NCBI RefSeq assembly: GCF_000470655.1
Contig: NC_021921.1
Span: 1,860,001 to 1,924,000 of the forward strand
Length of the DNA stretch: 64,000 nucleotides
Source of the DNA: Halorhabdus tiamatea SARL4B
GTDB taxonomy: Archaea > Halobacteriota > Halobacteria > Halobacteriales > Haloarculaceae
Direction: 5' to 3'
Shown here: positions 40,709-49,327 of the stretch, one piece after another
Position numbering within the stretch: position 1 is the stretch's first letter
How the letters are laid out: the number at the start of each line of letters is the position of its first letter
Notes under the pieces: generated by a model
What the model saw: only the letters and a program-made list of their open reading frames with translations
Database searches by the model: none
Told to the model about the DNA's origin: nothing
Program-made: the position numbers and the translations under genes

Positions 40709-42613
40709 ATGTCAACTGTACTCACCGAACCACGTCGCGTTCGTACCGAAGACGACCTGGCCGACTTACAGACCGAGGGCGAACAGTCGTTGTACCCGGA
40801 GAAGACGAAGGTCCTCGTCGGGATGTCCTCCTGTGGGAAAGCCGCCGGGGCCGACGACGTTTACGGCCTGTTGTCGGCCGAACTCGGGCCGAGCGAGGAC
40901 GCCACGGTCGAGAAGACCGGCTGCATGGGCTTCTGTGACCGCGAACCACTCGTCGAAGTCATTCGTCCCGACGGCGTCTCGATCATCTACGAGAACGTCA
41001 CCGAGGCCGACGCGAGTCGGCTGGCGAGTGCGGTCGAAGACGGTAAGTTGCCCCAAGAAGGGGCCCTCGCCGCCAGGAGCCACGCCGAGGACTGCGACCA
41101 CGACCACGGCGTCCCACATATCGACGAGGTCCCCTTTTACGAGTCCCAGCAACGGGTCGTGCTGGGCAACAGCGGTCTCGTCGACCCCGAGAGCCTCGAA
41201 GAGTACGTCGCCCGGGACGGCTACTTTGCGCTCTGGGAGTCACTCTCGGAGGGGTCGCCGACGGAAGTCATCGAAGAGATCAAGGAATCGAACCTCCGGG
41301 GTCGCGGTGGCGGTGGCTTCCCGACGGGGATGAAGTGGGAGTTCCTCGCCGGCAACGACGCCGGGCTGAAGTACCTCATCTGTAACGCCGACGAGGGTGA
41401 CCCCGGCGCGTACATGGACCGGACGCTGCTGGAGAGCGATCCCTATGCGGTGCTCGAGGGCATGACCATCGCGGGGTACGCCCTGGGCGCGGAGAAGGGG
41501 TACATCTACGTGCGCGCGGAGTACCCCCTCGCGATCGAGCGCCTCCAGCACGCCATCGAGCAGGCCCGAAAGGCCGGCCTGCTGGGCCAGGACATCTTCG
41601 GCGAGGGCTTCGACTTCGACCTGGAGATCAAGAAGGGCGCGGGGGCGTTCGTCTGCGGCGAGGAGACCGCGATGATCAACTCCCTGGAAGGGGGTCGCGG
41701 GATGCCCCGGCCACGGCCACCGTACCCCGCCGACGAGGGGCTGTGGGCCGAGCCGACCAACGTCAACAACGTCGAGACGTGGGCGAACGTGCCCGCAATC
41801 GTCCGCAACGGCGCGGAGTGGTTCGCCGACATCGGCACCGAGGAGTCCGGCGGGACGAAGGTGTTCTCGGTCACCGGCGACGTCGAGAACACCGGCCTCG
41901 TCGAGGTACCCCTGGGCACCCGCTTGGAGGAGGTCGTCTTCGAGATCGGGGGCGGGACCACCGGCGGCGAGTTCAAGGCCGTCCAGACGGGGGGCCCCTC
42001 CGGCGGTGTCATCCCCCGCGAGCACGCCCAGACGCCCATCGACTACGAGACGCTGATGGAACTGGGGTCGATGATGGGCTCCGGTGGGATGATCGTCATG
42101 GACGAGTCGACCTGTATGGTCGACCAGTCGCGGTTCTTCCTCGATTTCAGCGTCGACGAGTCCTGCGGGAAGTGCCCGCCGTGTCGGTACGGCACCACTC
42201 AGATGCTCGAGATGCTCGAGGCGATCACCGACGGCGAGGCCGACCCCGACGTCATCGCCGAACTCCGGTCGCTGGGCGAGTCAATGGAGGAGATGTCGCT
42301 GTGTGGCCTGGGTCAGACCGCGGCCAACCCGGTGATGAGTACACTGGATTACTTCGAGGACGAGTACCGCGCCCACGTCGAAGACGAGGAGTGTCCCGCC
42401 GGGGACTGCGAACTCGGCAGTGGCGAACACGCGGGGACGTACAAGATCATCCCCGACGAGTGCATCGGCTGCCAGCAGTGTACCGACGCCTGTCCGGTCG
42501 ACGCCATCGCGGGCGAACCGGGCGAGGTCCACGAGATCGACCCCGCAGCCTGTATCGGCTGTGGGCAGTGCGTCGAGGCGTGTCCGGTCGACACCATCGA
42601 GGTGAGGGGTTGA
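40709..42613 (+). CDS. hydB: NAD(P)- and FMN-binding hydrogenase subunit, HydB/HndC-like
   Basis: The 634-residue protein has three parts. First comes a thioredoxin-like domain (residues 1-100) with Cys 42 and CMGFC near 72-76. Next is a NuoF core with the FMN/NAD(P) loop [13 protein letters not shown] near 197 and the [4Fe-4S] motif [14 protein letters not shown] near 485. Last is a C-terminal 2x[4Fe-4S] ferredoxin domain, [12 protein letters not shown] near 584 and [12 protein letters not shown] near 614. The extra C-terminal ferredoxin domain marks HydB/HndC of bifurcating hydrogenases and is absent from ordinary HoxF. The N-terminal domain shows three Cys rather than four. A strong GGAGG ribosome site precedes the ATG. 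Confidence 0.9.
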   Translation: MSTVLTEPRRVRTEDDLADLQTEGEQSLYPEKTKVLVGMSSCGKAAGADDVYGLLSAELGPSEDATVEKTGCMGFCDREPLVEVIRPDGVSIIYENVTEADASRLASAVEDGKLPQEGALAARSHAEDCDHDHGVPHIDEVPFYESQQRVVLGNSGLVDPESLEEYVARDGYFALWESLSEGSPTEVIEEIKESNLRGRGGGGFPTGMKWEFLAGNDAGLKYLICNADEGDPGAYMDRTLLESDPYAVLEGMTIAGYALGAEKGYIYVRAEYPLAIERLQHAIEQARKAGLLGQDIFGEGFDFDLEIKKGAGAFVCGEETAMINSLEGGRGMPRPRPPYPADEGLWAEPTNVNNVETWANVPAIVRNGAEWFADIGTEESGGTKVFSVTGDVENTGLVEVPLGTRLEEVVFEIGGGTTGGEFKAVQTGGPSGGVIPREHAQTPIDYETLMELGSMMGSGGMIVMDESTCMVDQSRFFLDFSVDESCGKCPPCRYGTTQMLEMLEAITDGEADPDVIAELRSLGESMEEMSLCGLGQTAANPVMSTLDYFEDEYRAHVEDEECPAGDCELGSGEHAGTYKIIPDECIGCQQCTDACPVDAIAGEPGEVHEIDPAACIGCGQCVEACPVDTIEVRG

Positions 42614-42616
42614 ACA

Positions 42617-44452
42617 ATGAGCGAGTCAGCAAGTCCAGACGAGATCGACGACGGCGTCACCCTGACCATCGACGGTCAGGAGGTACAGGCACGCGAGGGC
42701 GAGACGATCCTTGAGGCTGCAGAGCGGGTGGGCATCGACATCCCGACGCTGTGTGCCTACGCCGACCTGACGAACGTCGGTGCCTGCCGGATGTGTCTGG
42801 TCGACGTCGACGGCGAGCGCCGCGAGACCGCCTGTACGACCGCCGTCGCCGACGGCATGGAGATCGAGTACGACACCGAGGACCTCTGGGAGCAGCGCCG
42901 GACGATTCTCGAGCTGATGTTCACCGAGGAGAACCACTACTGCATGTACTGCGAGATGGAGGGCGACTGCGAACTCGAGGCCATGTTCAACCGCGCCGGC
43001 CTCGACAGCGATCGCTTCCCACTCGAGTACAAGGACATCGAGCCGGACACCTCCAGCGAGTACATCACGATGGATCTCGACCGGTGTATCGGCTGCGGTC
43101 GGTGCATCCGGACCTGCGAGGAAGTCGTCGCCAACGACACGCTGAACTTCGGCAATCGCGGCCGCGAGACGACGATCATCGCCGATTCGGGCGTCCCGCT
43201 CGGCGAATCCTCCTGTACCTCCTGTGGCGCCTGCGTGCAGGCCTGCCCGACGGGGACGCTGTACAGCCCGCTCAGCGCCTACAAGGGCCGCGAGCGGGAC
43301 TGCGAGGTCGAGACGACGACCTGCAGCGAGTGTTCGGTCGGCTGTGAACTGGCGGTCTACACCAACTCCGGCCGGATCGTCAAGATCGAAGGCGTCGAAG
43401 GCGGCGCGGACGGCGGCCAGCTGTGTGAGATGGGTCGCTTCGAACTCCTCGACGACCGTCGGGAGCGGATCACCGAGCCGCGAGTCGACGGCGAGACGGT
43501 CGATCTCGACACGGCCATCGAGACGGCCAGCGCGGAACTCGCCGACGCCAACTCGGTCAACGCGGTCGCTTCCGATCGACTGCCGACCGAGACCCTGGAC
43601 GCGTTCGCGGAGGCGATGGACACCCTCGAGGCCGCTCTCGAGATCCCCGGGGCAAAGCGCCGGGCCACCGAGGCGGCGATCCGCGAGGAACTGGCCGCCG
43701 ACGGCCATGCGGACCTGCAAGCCGAGTCGATCGAAGATATCCTCGACGCGGAAGGGATCGTCGTCTACGATACCTCGATCGTCGACAGTCACCCCGTGGC
43801 GGCGTCGTACGTCCGCCGCGCGGCGAAAGACGGGGCCGACCTGGTCACCGTCGACGGCGAGGAGGATCGCCTGAAACGCTTCAGCGACGACAGCCTGACC
43901 GTCGGCTCGCCGCTGGCCCAGGCTACCGCGGAGGCTGCGGGCGCGATGGCCGACGGCGGCAGCGCGTCGCCGATCGCGGGCGTGGCCGAGGCCGCGACCC
44001 GCACCCTGGACGCCGAAGAGAGCGTCGTCGTGCTCGGCCCCGAGATCGAGGACGCAGACGCACTCGTCGATGCCTACGGGCTGGCGGCGATGACCGAGAG
44101 TCAGATCGTGAGTCTCGACCGGGGTGTCAACCGCGCCGACGTCGTGGCCGACGGCGTCGACGAACCGGCCGAGGTCGCGTACCTGCTGGCCGGCGACGAT
44201 CGCGACGAGGACCTGGATCGAGCGATCGAGGTGGCCCGGCAGGCTGACACCGTGATCGCCCAGGCGACCCGCGAGTCGGCGCTGACCGACATCGCCGACG
44301 TGGTCCTCCCGGCGCTCGACTGGTTCGAGCGCGAGGGGACGATCGTCGACGCCGACGGCGAGCAACGGCCGGTCGATCGCGTGCTCGAACCGCGCGGGGC
44401 GGTCGACGCCGATCTCGACGTCATTGCGGCGCTTCAGGAGGTGGCCGCATGA
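42617..44452 (+). CDS. hydA: Multi-cluster hydrogenase subunit, NuoG/HydA-like (no H-cluster)
   Basis: The 611-residue iron-sulfur protein has these elements in order. A [2Fe-2S] ferredoxin domain holds CAYADLTNVGACRMC near 45-60. A His-Cys cluster motif HYCMYCEMEGDC is near 107-118. Two [4Fe-4S] motifs follow, CIGCGRCIRTC near 157 and CTSCGACVQAC near 200, then a fourth [4Fe-4S] motif CSECSVGC near 236 with a distant Cys near 273. The remaining 330 residues are a reduced NuoG-type pterin-domain remnant without Mo ligands. No H-cluster motifs of [FeFe] hydrogenases are present. It wires the [NiFe] module to HydB. The stop overlaps the next start (ATGA). Confidence 0.88.
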   Translation: MSESASPDEIDDGVTLTIDGQEVQAREGETILEAAERVGIDIPTLCAYADLTNVGACRMCLVDVDGERRETACTTAVADGMEIEYDTEDLWEQRRTILELMFTEENHYCMYCEMEGDCELEAMFNRAGLDSDRFPLEYKDIEPDTSSEYITMDLDRCIGCGRCIRTCEEVVANDTLNFGNRGRETTIIADSGVPLGESSCTSCGACVQACPTGTLYSPLSAYKGRERDCEVETTTCSECSVGCELAVYTNSGRIVKIEGVEGGADGGQLCEMGRFELLDDRRERITEPRVDGETVDLDTAIETASAELADANSVNAVASDRLPTETLDAFAEAMDTLEAALEIPGAKRRATEAAIREELAADGHADLQAESIEDILDAEGIVVYDTSIVDSHPVAASYVRRAAKDGADLVTVDGEEDRLKRFSDDSLTVGSPLAQATAEAAGAMADGGSASPIAGVAEAATRTLDAEESVVVLGPEIEDADALVDAYGLAAMTESQIVSLDRGVNRADVVADGVDEPAEVAYLLAGDDRDEDLDRAIEVARQADTVIAQATRESALTDIADVVLPALDWFEREGTIVDADGEQRPVDRVLEPRGAVDADLDVIAALQEVAA

Positions 44453-45024
44453 GCGCACAGACTGAAGCTGACGCCCGCAACGACGACCGGACGACCGTCG
44501 CGACGGTGTGTCTGGGCGGCTGTTCGGGGTGTCACATGGAGTTTCTGAACGTCGATCACGGCCTCGTGGAGCTGGTCGAGGACGTCGACATCGTCGCGAG
44601 TCACATGATCGTCGACGAGAAGGGCGTCCCGGAGGCCGACGTCGGCATCGCCGAGGGCGTCGTCACCAACGAGGAAAACGTCGAAGTCGCCGAAGAGCTC
44701 CGGGAGAACTGCGACACCGTCGTGGCCTGGGGCGACTGCGCCGCGCTGCGCGGGATCATGTCCCTGCGAAACTACCAGGACCGCGACGAGATGTTAGAAG
44801 AGACCTTCATGGGCGAGGCCGACGACGAGAGCGAGGTGCCCTTCGGCGACGACGAAGGCGTTCCGGAACTCCTCGAGGAGGCCAGACCGCTCGACGAGTT
44901 CATCGACGTCGACGTCTACGTGCCCGGGTGTCCACCGGACGCAGACGTGATGAAGGAGAGCCTCGAAGCGCTGGCTCGTGGGGAGACCCCCGAGATCGAA
45001 GGCGAGAAACTACAGTACGACTGA
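44449..45024 (+). CDS. hydS: [NiFe] hydrogenase small subunit (HydS/HoxY-like)
   Basis: The 191-residue protein carries the proximal [4Fe-4S] ligands of group 3 small subunits: CLGGCSGC near 21-28 (the two outer Cys), GDCAALRG near 96 and PGCPPDADV near 164. It lacks the medial and distal cluster domain, and there is no Tat signal, so it is a short cytoplasmic small subunit like HoxY. Its start overlaps the end of hydA by four bases. It pairs with the large subunit encoded 10 bp downstream. Confidence 0.93.
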   Translation: MSAQTEADARNDDRTTVATVCLGGCSGCHMEFLNVDHGLVELVEDVDIVASHMIVDEKGVPEADVGIAEGVVTNEENVEVAEELRENCDTVVAWGDCAALRGIMSLRNYQDRDEMLEETFMGEADDESEVPFGDDEGVPELLEEARPLDEFIDVDVYVPGCPPDADVMKESLEALARGETPEIEGEKLQYD

Positions 45025-45034
45025 GGAGATACAA

Positions 45035-46453
45035 ATGAGCAAGAAGGAAGTCATCGATCCGGTCACGCGCGTCGAGGGGCACGGCAAGATCACCATCCAC
45101 CTCGACGACGAGGGGAGCGTCGAGGACGCACAGTTCCACGTCACGGAGTTCCGTGGCTTCGAGGAGTTCGTCGAGGGCCGTCCCATCTGGGAGATGCCCG
45201 AAATCACCGCCCGCATCTGTGGCATCTGCCCGGTCAGCCACCAGCTGGCCGCGGCGAAGGCCGCCGACGACGTCATGGACGCCGACGTCCCCGAGAGCGC
45301 CCACAAGCTCCGGGAACTACTCCACATGGGCCAGGTCCTCCAGAGTCACGCACTGAGCTTCTTCTACCTCTCGAGTCCCGACCTGGTGCTTGGCTACGAC
45401 GCCGATCCCGCCGAACGCAACATCGAGGGGGTCCTCGAAGAGAACCCACAGCTGGCCGAACGCGGGATCGACCTTCGGAGCTTCGGCCAGAATGTCATCG
45501 CCGCGCTGGGCGAGAAGAAGGTCCACCCCGACTTCGCGGTCGCCGGTGGCGTCTCGAACACGCTCGGTCGGAAAGACGGTGAGGAACTGCTCGAGGAGAG
45601 CCAGCCACTCGCCGGGTACGTCCGGGAGACGATCGACCTCCTCGAGGACATCTTCGCGGAGATGGACGACGACACGCTGGATTATGCCACCTACCCGACG
45701 GGCTACATGGGCCTGGTGACCGAGGAGGGTGGCCTCGAACACTACGACGGGGACATTCGCCTGGTCGACGAGGCGGGCGACCGACTCGAAGAGATCGACG
45801 ACGGCGACTATCGGGACGTCATCGCCGAGCGTTCCAAGGAGTGGAGCTATCTCAAGTTCCCCTACTACAAGGAACGGGGCTTCGAGGACGGCCAGTACCG
45901 CGTCGGGCCGCTCGCGCGGCTGAACGCCGTCGACGACATCTCGACCCCACAGGCCCGCGAGGAGTGGGTCGAATTCATGGACGCCGCCGACGGGGCGGTC
46001 CACGAGCGCTCGACGTACTACCACTGGGCGCGCCTCATCGAGATGCTGTACTGCGTCGAGCGCATCCAGGAACTCCTCGAGGACGACGACGTCTACGACG
46101 GGATCACGAACGTCCCGACCAAACCCAAGGCGGGAACGGGCGTCGGCGTCATCGAAGCCCCGCGCGGGACGCTCATCCACGAGTACACCATCGACGACGG
46201 CGGCACGGTCGAGAACGCGAACTTCATCGTCGCCACCACGCACAACAACGGCGCGATGAACAAGGGTGTCACCTCCGCCGCCGAGACGTTCATCGACGGC
46301 CCCGAGATCCCGGAGGGGATCCTCAACAAGATGGAGAGCGTCATCCGGTGTTACGACCCGTGTCTGTCGTGTTCGACACACGCGATCGGCGACATGCCCC
46401 TGGAACTCGAACTCGAACAGAACGGCGAGACCGTCGAGACGATCACCCGCTGA
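45035..46453 (+). CDS. hydL: [NiFe] hydrogenase large (catalytic) subunit
   Basis: The 472-residue protein binds the NiFe(CN)2CO centre. The four Cys ligands are in the L1 motif [11 protein letters not shown] (near 60-70) and the L2 motif [14 protein letters not shown] (near 440). Residues after the L2 His (about 25) form the C-terminal peptide removed by the maturation protease after nickel insertion. Length and lack of export signals fit cytoplasmic group 3 enzymes (HoxH, FrhA, HydL). A GGAGAT ribosome site precedes the ATG. The dedicated protease gene follows after 33 bp. No hyp maturation genes lie in the window. Confidence 0.95.
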   Translation: MSKKEVIDPVTRVEGHGKITIHLDDEGSVEDAQFHVTEFRGFEEFVEGRPIWEMPEITARICGICPVSHQLAAAKAADDVMDADVPESAHKLRELLHMGQVLQSHALSFFYLSSPDLVLGYDADPAERNIEGVLEENPQLAERGIDLRSFGQNVIAALGEKKVHPDFAVAGGVSNTLGRKDGEELLEESQPLAGYVRETIDLLEDIFAEMDDDTLDYATYPTGYMGLVTEEGGLEHYDGDIRLVDEAGDRLEEIDDGDYRDVIAERSKEWSYLKFPYYKERGFEDGQYRVGPLARLNAVDDISTPQAREEWVEFMDAADGAVHERSTYYHWARLIEMLYCVERIQELLEDDDVYDGITNVPTKPKAGTGVGVIEAPRGTLIHEYTIDDGGTVENANFIVATTHNNGAMNKGVTSAAETFIDGPEIPEGILNKMESVIRCYDPCLSCSTHAIGDMPLELELEQNGETVETITR

Positions 46454-46486
46454 CGCCAGCCCGCGACAGCACACACTCACCACATC

Positions 46487-46966
46487 ATGAACGCACTGCT
46501 ACTCGGCCTCGGAAACGACATCAAGCGCGACGACGTGGTCGGCCTGGAAGTCACTGAAGCGCTCGAAGAGCGCTTCGGCGACCGGCTGGACGTCGAGACT
46601 TACACGTCCGGCCGCCTCATGCTCATCCAGGAACTCAGCGGGTACGATCAGGTGTTCCTCGTCGACGCGATCAAGACCGACGGGGGGACGCCCGGCGACT
46701 ACTACGAGTTCTCCCCCAGCGAGGTCGAACCGAGCGACGAATCCGGCGGGCTGGCGACCCACAACGTCGGACTCGGGACGCTCCAGACGCTCGGCGAGGC
46801 GATGGGCCAGTCCATGCCCGAGATCACCATCTTCGCCATCGAGGTCGAGAACCCTTTCGAGTACGGCGAGGGGATGACCGACGTCGTCGAGACAGCCGTA
46901 CCAGATCTGATCGAGGAGATCGGCGACGACATCGAGGCGGCGCTTTCGGCGACTGCGGCGGCGTGA
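46487..46966 (+). CDS. Hydrogenase maturation endopeptidase (HyaD/HycI/HoxW type)
   Basis: The 159-residue protein begins LLLGLGNDIKRDDVVGLEVT, with the family Gly-Asn-Asp motif, and contains FLVDAIKTDGGTPGDYYEF near 64-82 (metal Asp) and LATHNVGLGTLQTL near 89-102 (metal His). It clips the large subunit C-terminus after Ni insertion. As last gene of the operon, it presumably serves the hydL product. A diverged second copy of its last 36 codons occurs at 48632-48739. Confidence 0.92.
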   Translation: MNALLLGLGNDIKRDDVVGLEVTEALEERFGDRLDVETYTSGRLMLIQELSGYDQVFLVDAIKTDGGTPGDYYEFSPSEVEPSDESGGLATHNVGLGTLQTLGEAMGQSMPEITIFAIEVENPFEYGEGMTDVVETAVPDLIEEIGDDIEAALSATAAA

Positions 46967-47131
46967 ATTTTCGGAAGTACTGCAGCCAGTAGAGCAGCAG
47001 TGGATTATTCTTCGAGCAGGGTTGTCTCGCGGCTTTTCGACCCAATTCGACGACCAGTTTAGATTCGTGCGAGAACCATCCATCGAAACAGCCGACGAAA
47101 AAACCTACGTTACAGTGAATTTATTCCGGGA

Positions 47132-47320
47132 GTGAATTATCGGAACGATCGGTGGGATGATGCTAAGCCCCAGATCATCGGCAGCGTACCGGATGGGTTC
47201 TTCCGAGGTCGAGGATCAGTGACCGTCTTCGAGCCAGGTTCTGGAAACAATGGGAACGGGCAGGGTCGTGGGAATGGTTCGGGTCGAAAAAACGGAAACT
47301 CAGGGAACGGTAAGAGATAA
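47132..47320 (+). CDS. Small Gly/Asn-rich orphan ORF
   Basis: GTG at 47132 gives 62 residues. The first 30 (NYRNDRWDDAKPQIIGSVPD and onward) look like an ordinary fold fragment. From about residue 36 the sequence is low complexity, Gly/Asn/Arg/Lys-rich. The local DNA is clearly lower in GC than the hydrogenase genes. It may be a small exported or RNA-binding peptide, or the tail of a decayed gene. Nothing else is seen in 46967-47383. Confidence 0.3.
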   Translation: MNYRNDRWDDAKPQIIGSVPDGFFRGRGSVTVFEPGSGNNGNGQGRGNGSGRKNGNSGNGKR

Positions 47321-47383
47321 TACACATCCGAGAAGTATTACAACCGTTAGACAAACGATGAATACCGGAAACCGCGATCCCAC

Positions 47384-48235
47384 ATGAAAGATACAACTGC
47401 AATACTGGGGATAGTACTCCTAAGTCTGTTGATCGCAGCTAGTGGGACGGCTGTAGCAGTATCGAGTGTGACACAACCCGGTGAGTCTCCAGAAATGGTC
47501 ACTGCCATAAAATCAGGAGGGGACCATACCACACAGTTGGATCAGTCGGATAATTCGTCCATCCGGACGGAACCACCGTCCGAAGCCGTTGGGGGGCGGT
47601 TATGGGTCCATTCGTTCGACGACGGTTCGTCCTCTGCAACGTTCAACGTGAGGGTTGACTATCCAGCACGGTCACAGGCAGAAGCTGAGGCAGCCCGAAA
47701 TGGATCATTCAATCCTGACTGGTACGACGGGCAACAACGAGTCCAGCGAATATTTCAGCAGACCGCCGACGAAGAGGATTCATTGGAACATGTGACCAAC
47801 AAGTCAAGATTGGTTTCGACAAACTACTATACAGATGAAGTAACAGAGGCTGAATACGGCTGGGTAGAGTTGCGAACCGAAGTGACGTGGGACAATTATG
47901 TAGAACCAGGTGAAGACCTCGTCATCGGTCCTGCGTATCATCGCTCGCTCGCGAATAGTTCGACAGGAGCAGCGTGGACGCTCGAGGTGAACGTACACGA
48001 GTCATGGGAGCCGTCCGTGGTGAATGGTGAGCCACACACTCAACCGGTTGGCCATGTTCTATGGGGGTATACCTGGGAGAACGTCACCAGCCAGACCGGC
48101 ACGCTGCTTGCATTCGACTCGCCAATCACTGAAACAACAACCGACGCGAGTGGACCGTTCGGACTTGCTGGTGGTACTGTCTTGACAGGAATCGCGATTT
48201 TGATTGCCGGTTTCCTCAAAGGGTCTTTCACTTAA
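47384..48235 (+). CDS. Secreted or surface-anchored orphan protein, lower GC
   Basis: The 283-residue protein has an N-terminal signal peptide (MKDTTAILGIVLLSLLIAAS with a likely cleavage after about residue 25). A long outside domain rich in Asn, Ser and Thr carries several N-glycosylation sequons (NSS, NGS, NKS, NSST, NVT). A C-terminal transmembrane helix (about 258-277) is followed by a very short basic end. I recognise no family. Base composition and codon use (more A/T in third positions) differ sharply from neighbours, which suggests recent acquisition. It lies between the hydrogenase operon and a second copy of the protease 3' end. Confidence 0.72.
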   Translation: MKDTTAILGIVLLSLLIAASGTAVAVSSVTQPGESPEMVTAIKSGGDHTTQLDQSDNSSIRTEPPSEAVGGRLWVHSFDDGSSSATFNVRVDYPARSQAEAEAARNGSFNPDWYDGQQRVQRIFQQTADEEDSLEHVTNKSRLVSTNYYTDEVTEAEYGWVELRTEVTWDNYVEPGEDLVIGPAYHRSLANSSTGAAWTLEVNVHESWEPSVVNGEPHTQPVGHVLWGYTWENVTSQTGTLLAFDSPITETTTDASGPFGLAGGTVLTGIAILIAGFLKGSFT

Positions 48236-48265
48236 AGGGACGAGTTCTTTGTGCAGAGTATTGCC

Positions 48266-48587
48266 ATGACACATTCGAACCCACCCACGCGCCGCGCATT
48301 CCTGGCGAGCGGCCTCGCCGGCGCAGGCACCGGTGTGGCTGGCTGTCTCGACCGGATTCCGTTGCTGGGTGGTGAGCAGCCGCCGCCGTTCGGTCCGGTC
48401 GAACACAGCTGGGGTATGGCCGGGCGGGACGCCGTCAACACCGCCTCAAATCCCGGAAGTTGACGGCCCGACCGACGATCCCGACATCATCTGGGAGTAC
48501 GACACCGGCGAGAAGCACCCCCGGTGCCGATTCGATGCTTTCCGTGCTAGCCGAACCGTGATTGTGGCTTCGACAAAGGTAGTTTGA
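48266..48587 (+). pseudogene. Frameshifted, truncated Tat lipoprotein (PQQ/BamB-like)
   Basis: ATG at 48266 gives MTHSNPPTRRAFLASGLAGA followed by a lipobox ending in GC, a Tat lipoprotein signal, then EHSWGMAGRDAVNTASNP. The frame stops at 48463, but the adjoining frame continues naturally with EVDGPTDDPDIIWEYDTGEK, so a one-base change near 48455-48462 broke it. The second frame also ends early at 48587. Full-length relatives are PQQ-like beta-propeller lipoproteins of several hundred residues. Confidence 0.72.
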
Positions 48588-48631
48588 AAGCCGCTGTCAA
48601 TGGACGACGGCCGGAGTGCCATATATTATTC

Positions 48632-48739
48632 GCGTACGGCGAGGGGATGACCGACGCTGTCGAGGCGGCCGTCCCGGCGCTGATCGAGGAGATCGGCGAC
48701 GACATCGAGAGAGCGCTCGTGGCGACCCCGGCGGCGTGA
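48632..48739 (+). pseudogene. Second copy of the hydrogenase protease C-terminus (36 codons)
   Basis: The frame AYGEGMTDAVEAAVPALIEE followed by IGDDIERALVATPAA and TGA is clearly homologous to the last 35 residues of the protease gene at 46859-46966, with 26 identical residues. There is no start or N-terminal part. It is preceded by an ATATATTATT AT-rich junction. It is therefore a 3'-end duplicate about 1.7 kb downstream in the same orientation. Confidence 0.8.
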
Positions 48740-48892
48740 TTCGTTCGGGAGTTCCTCTTTCTGGTCCTGCTGTGCCTGTAGCAGCGTGCGCTTGTCCCGC
48801 AACTCGTCAATGGGGCGTTGCATCCGCGTAGCGAGCGCGTCTCTACGCCGGTTCCGAGTATCGACCCCGATAGTGGCTCCCTCACCGGACAC
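48740..48892 (-). other. Possible minus-strand gene fragment
   Basis: A frame from ATG at 48892 reads MSGEGATIGVDTRNRRRDAL and continues with ATRMQRPIDELRDKRTLLQA, a plausible helical protein with an AT-rich promoter upstream (TAATTAGATG repeats at 48901-48920). It then runs antisense into the protease fragment, where its sequence loses meaning. It may be the start of another broken gene; support is weak. Confidence 0.2.
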
Positions 48893-49029
48893 GGCAACTC
48901 TAATTAGATGTAATTAGATTTTTGTGGGCGGCGTCCACAGGGTCCCCTACATATGCAACACCCGTTTGGCTGGTTGCCCCGTCGCCCGGATACTGCTCCC
49001 CGGACCGGCACACGAATCGGAGGTGAGAG

Positions 49030-49236
49030 ATGGACAAACATCGGCGTTCGATCGTGAAGGCGGCGTCCTACCGGTTGTTCGCCACGTCGCTGGTGTTTCT
49101 CGTTGCCTTCGTCTACACCGGCCAGCTCGGCTCCTCGGCGAAGATCGGGCTCACGGCCGCGGTCGGAAAGACCGCCCTCTATTACGTCTGGGAGCGACTC
49201 TGGGCGAACATCCAGTGGGGCGTCGCCGAGGGCTGA
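49030..49236 (+). CDS. DUF2061 small membrane protein
   Basis: The 68-residue protein matches DUF2061: MDKHRRSIVKAASYRLFATS at the start, a first helix (about 15-33), then GLTAAVGKTALYYVWERLW near 40-58 and IQWG at the end. Members are short two-helix membrane proteins in bacteria and archaea with unknown function, sometimes fused to adenylylsulfate kinase. It has its own start with GGAGGT a few bases upstream. It shares nothing obvious with its neighbours. Confidence 0.88.
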   Translation: MDKHRRSIVKAASYRLFATSLVFLVAFVYTGQLGSSAKIGLTAAVGKTALYYVWERLWANIQWGVAEG

Positions 49237-49327
49237 GAATCGCGTTTGTTCGAAAGCCCTCTGAGAAGCTCTGGGCCGATGCTGGTGGCGCATCACCGAC
49301 AGCTCTTGGCGGATGATCGCCGCCGAA

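Noticed and set aside
42617-44452. [FeFe] hydrogenase HydA
   Set aside because: The N-terminal cluster series matches, but none of the H-cluster Cys motifs is present and the catalytic site is supplied by the [NiFe] subunits downstream.
42626-44458. 610-codon open frame antisense to hydA
   Set aside because: The sense frame has all NuoG-type cluster motifs; the antisense product has no recognisable domain and only mirrors GC-rich codon structure.
40136-46966. F420-reducing hydrogenase or membrane-bound group 4 hydrogenase
   Set aside because: There is no FrhB-type F420 subunit and there are no membrane-subunit genes; NuoE/F/G-like proteins with an FMN and NAD(P) site are present instead.
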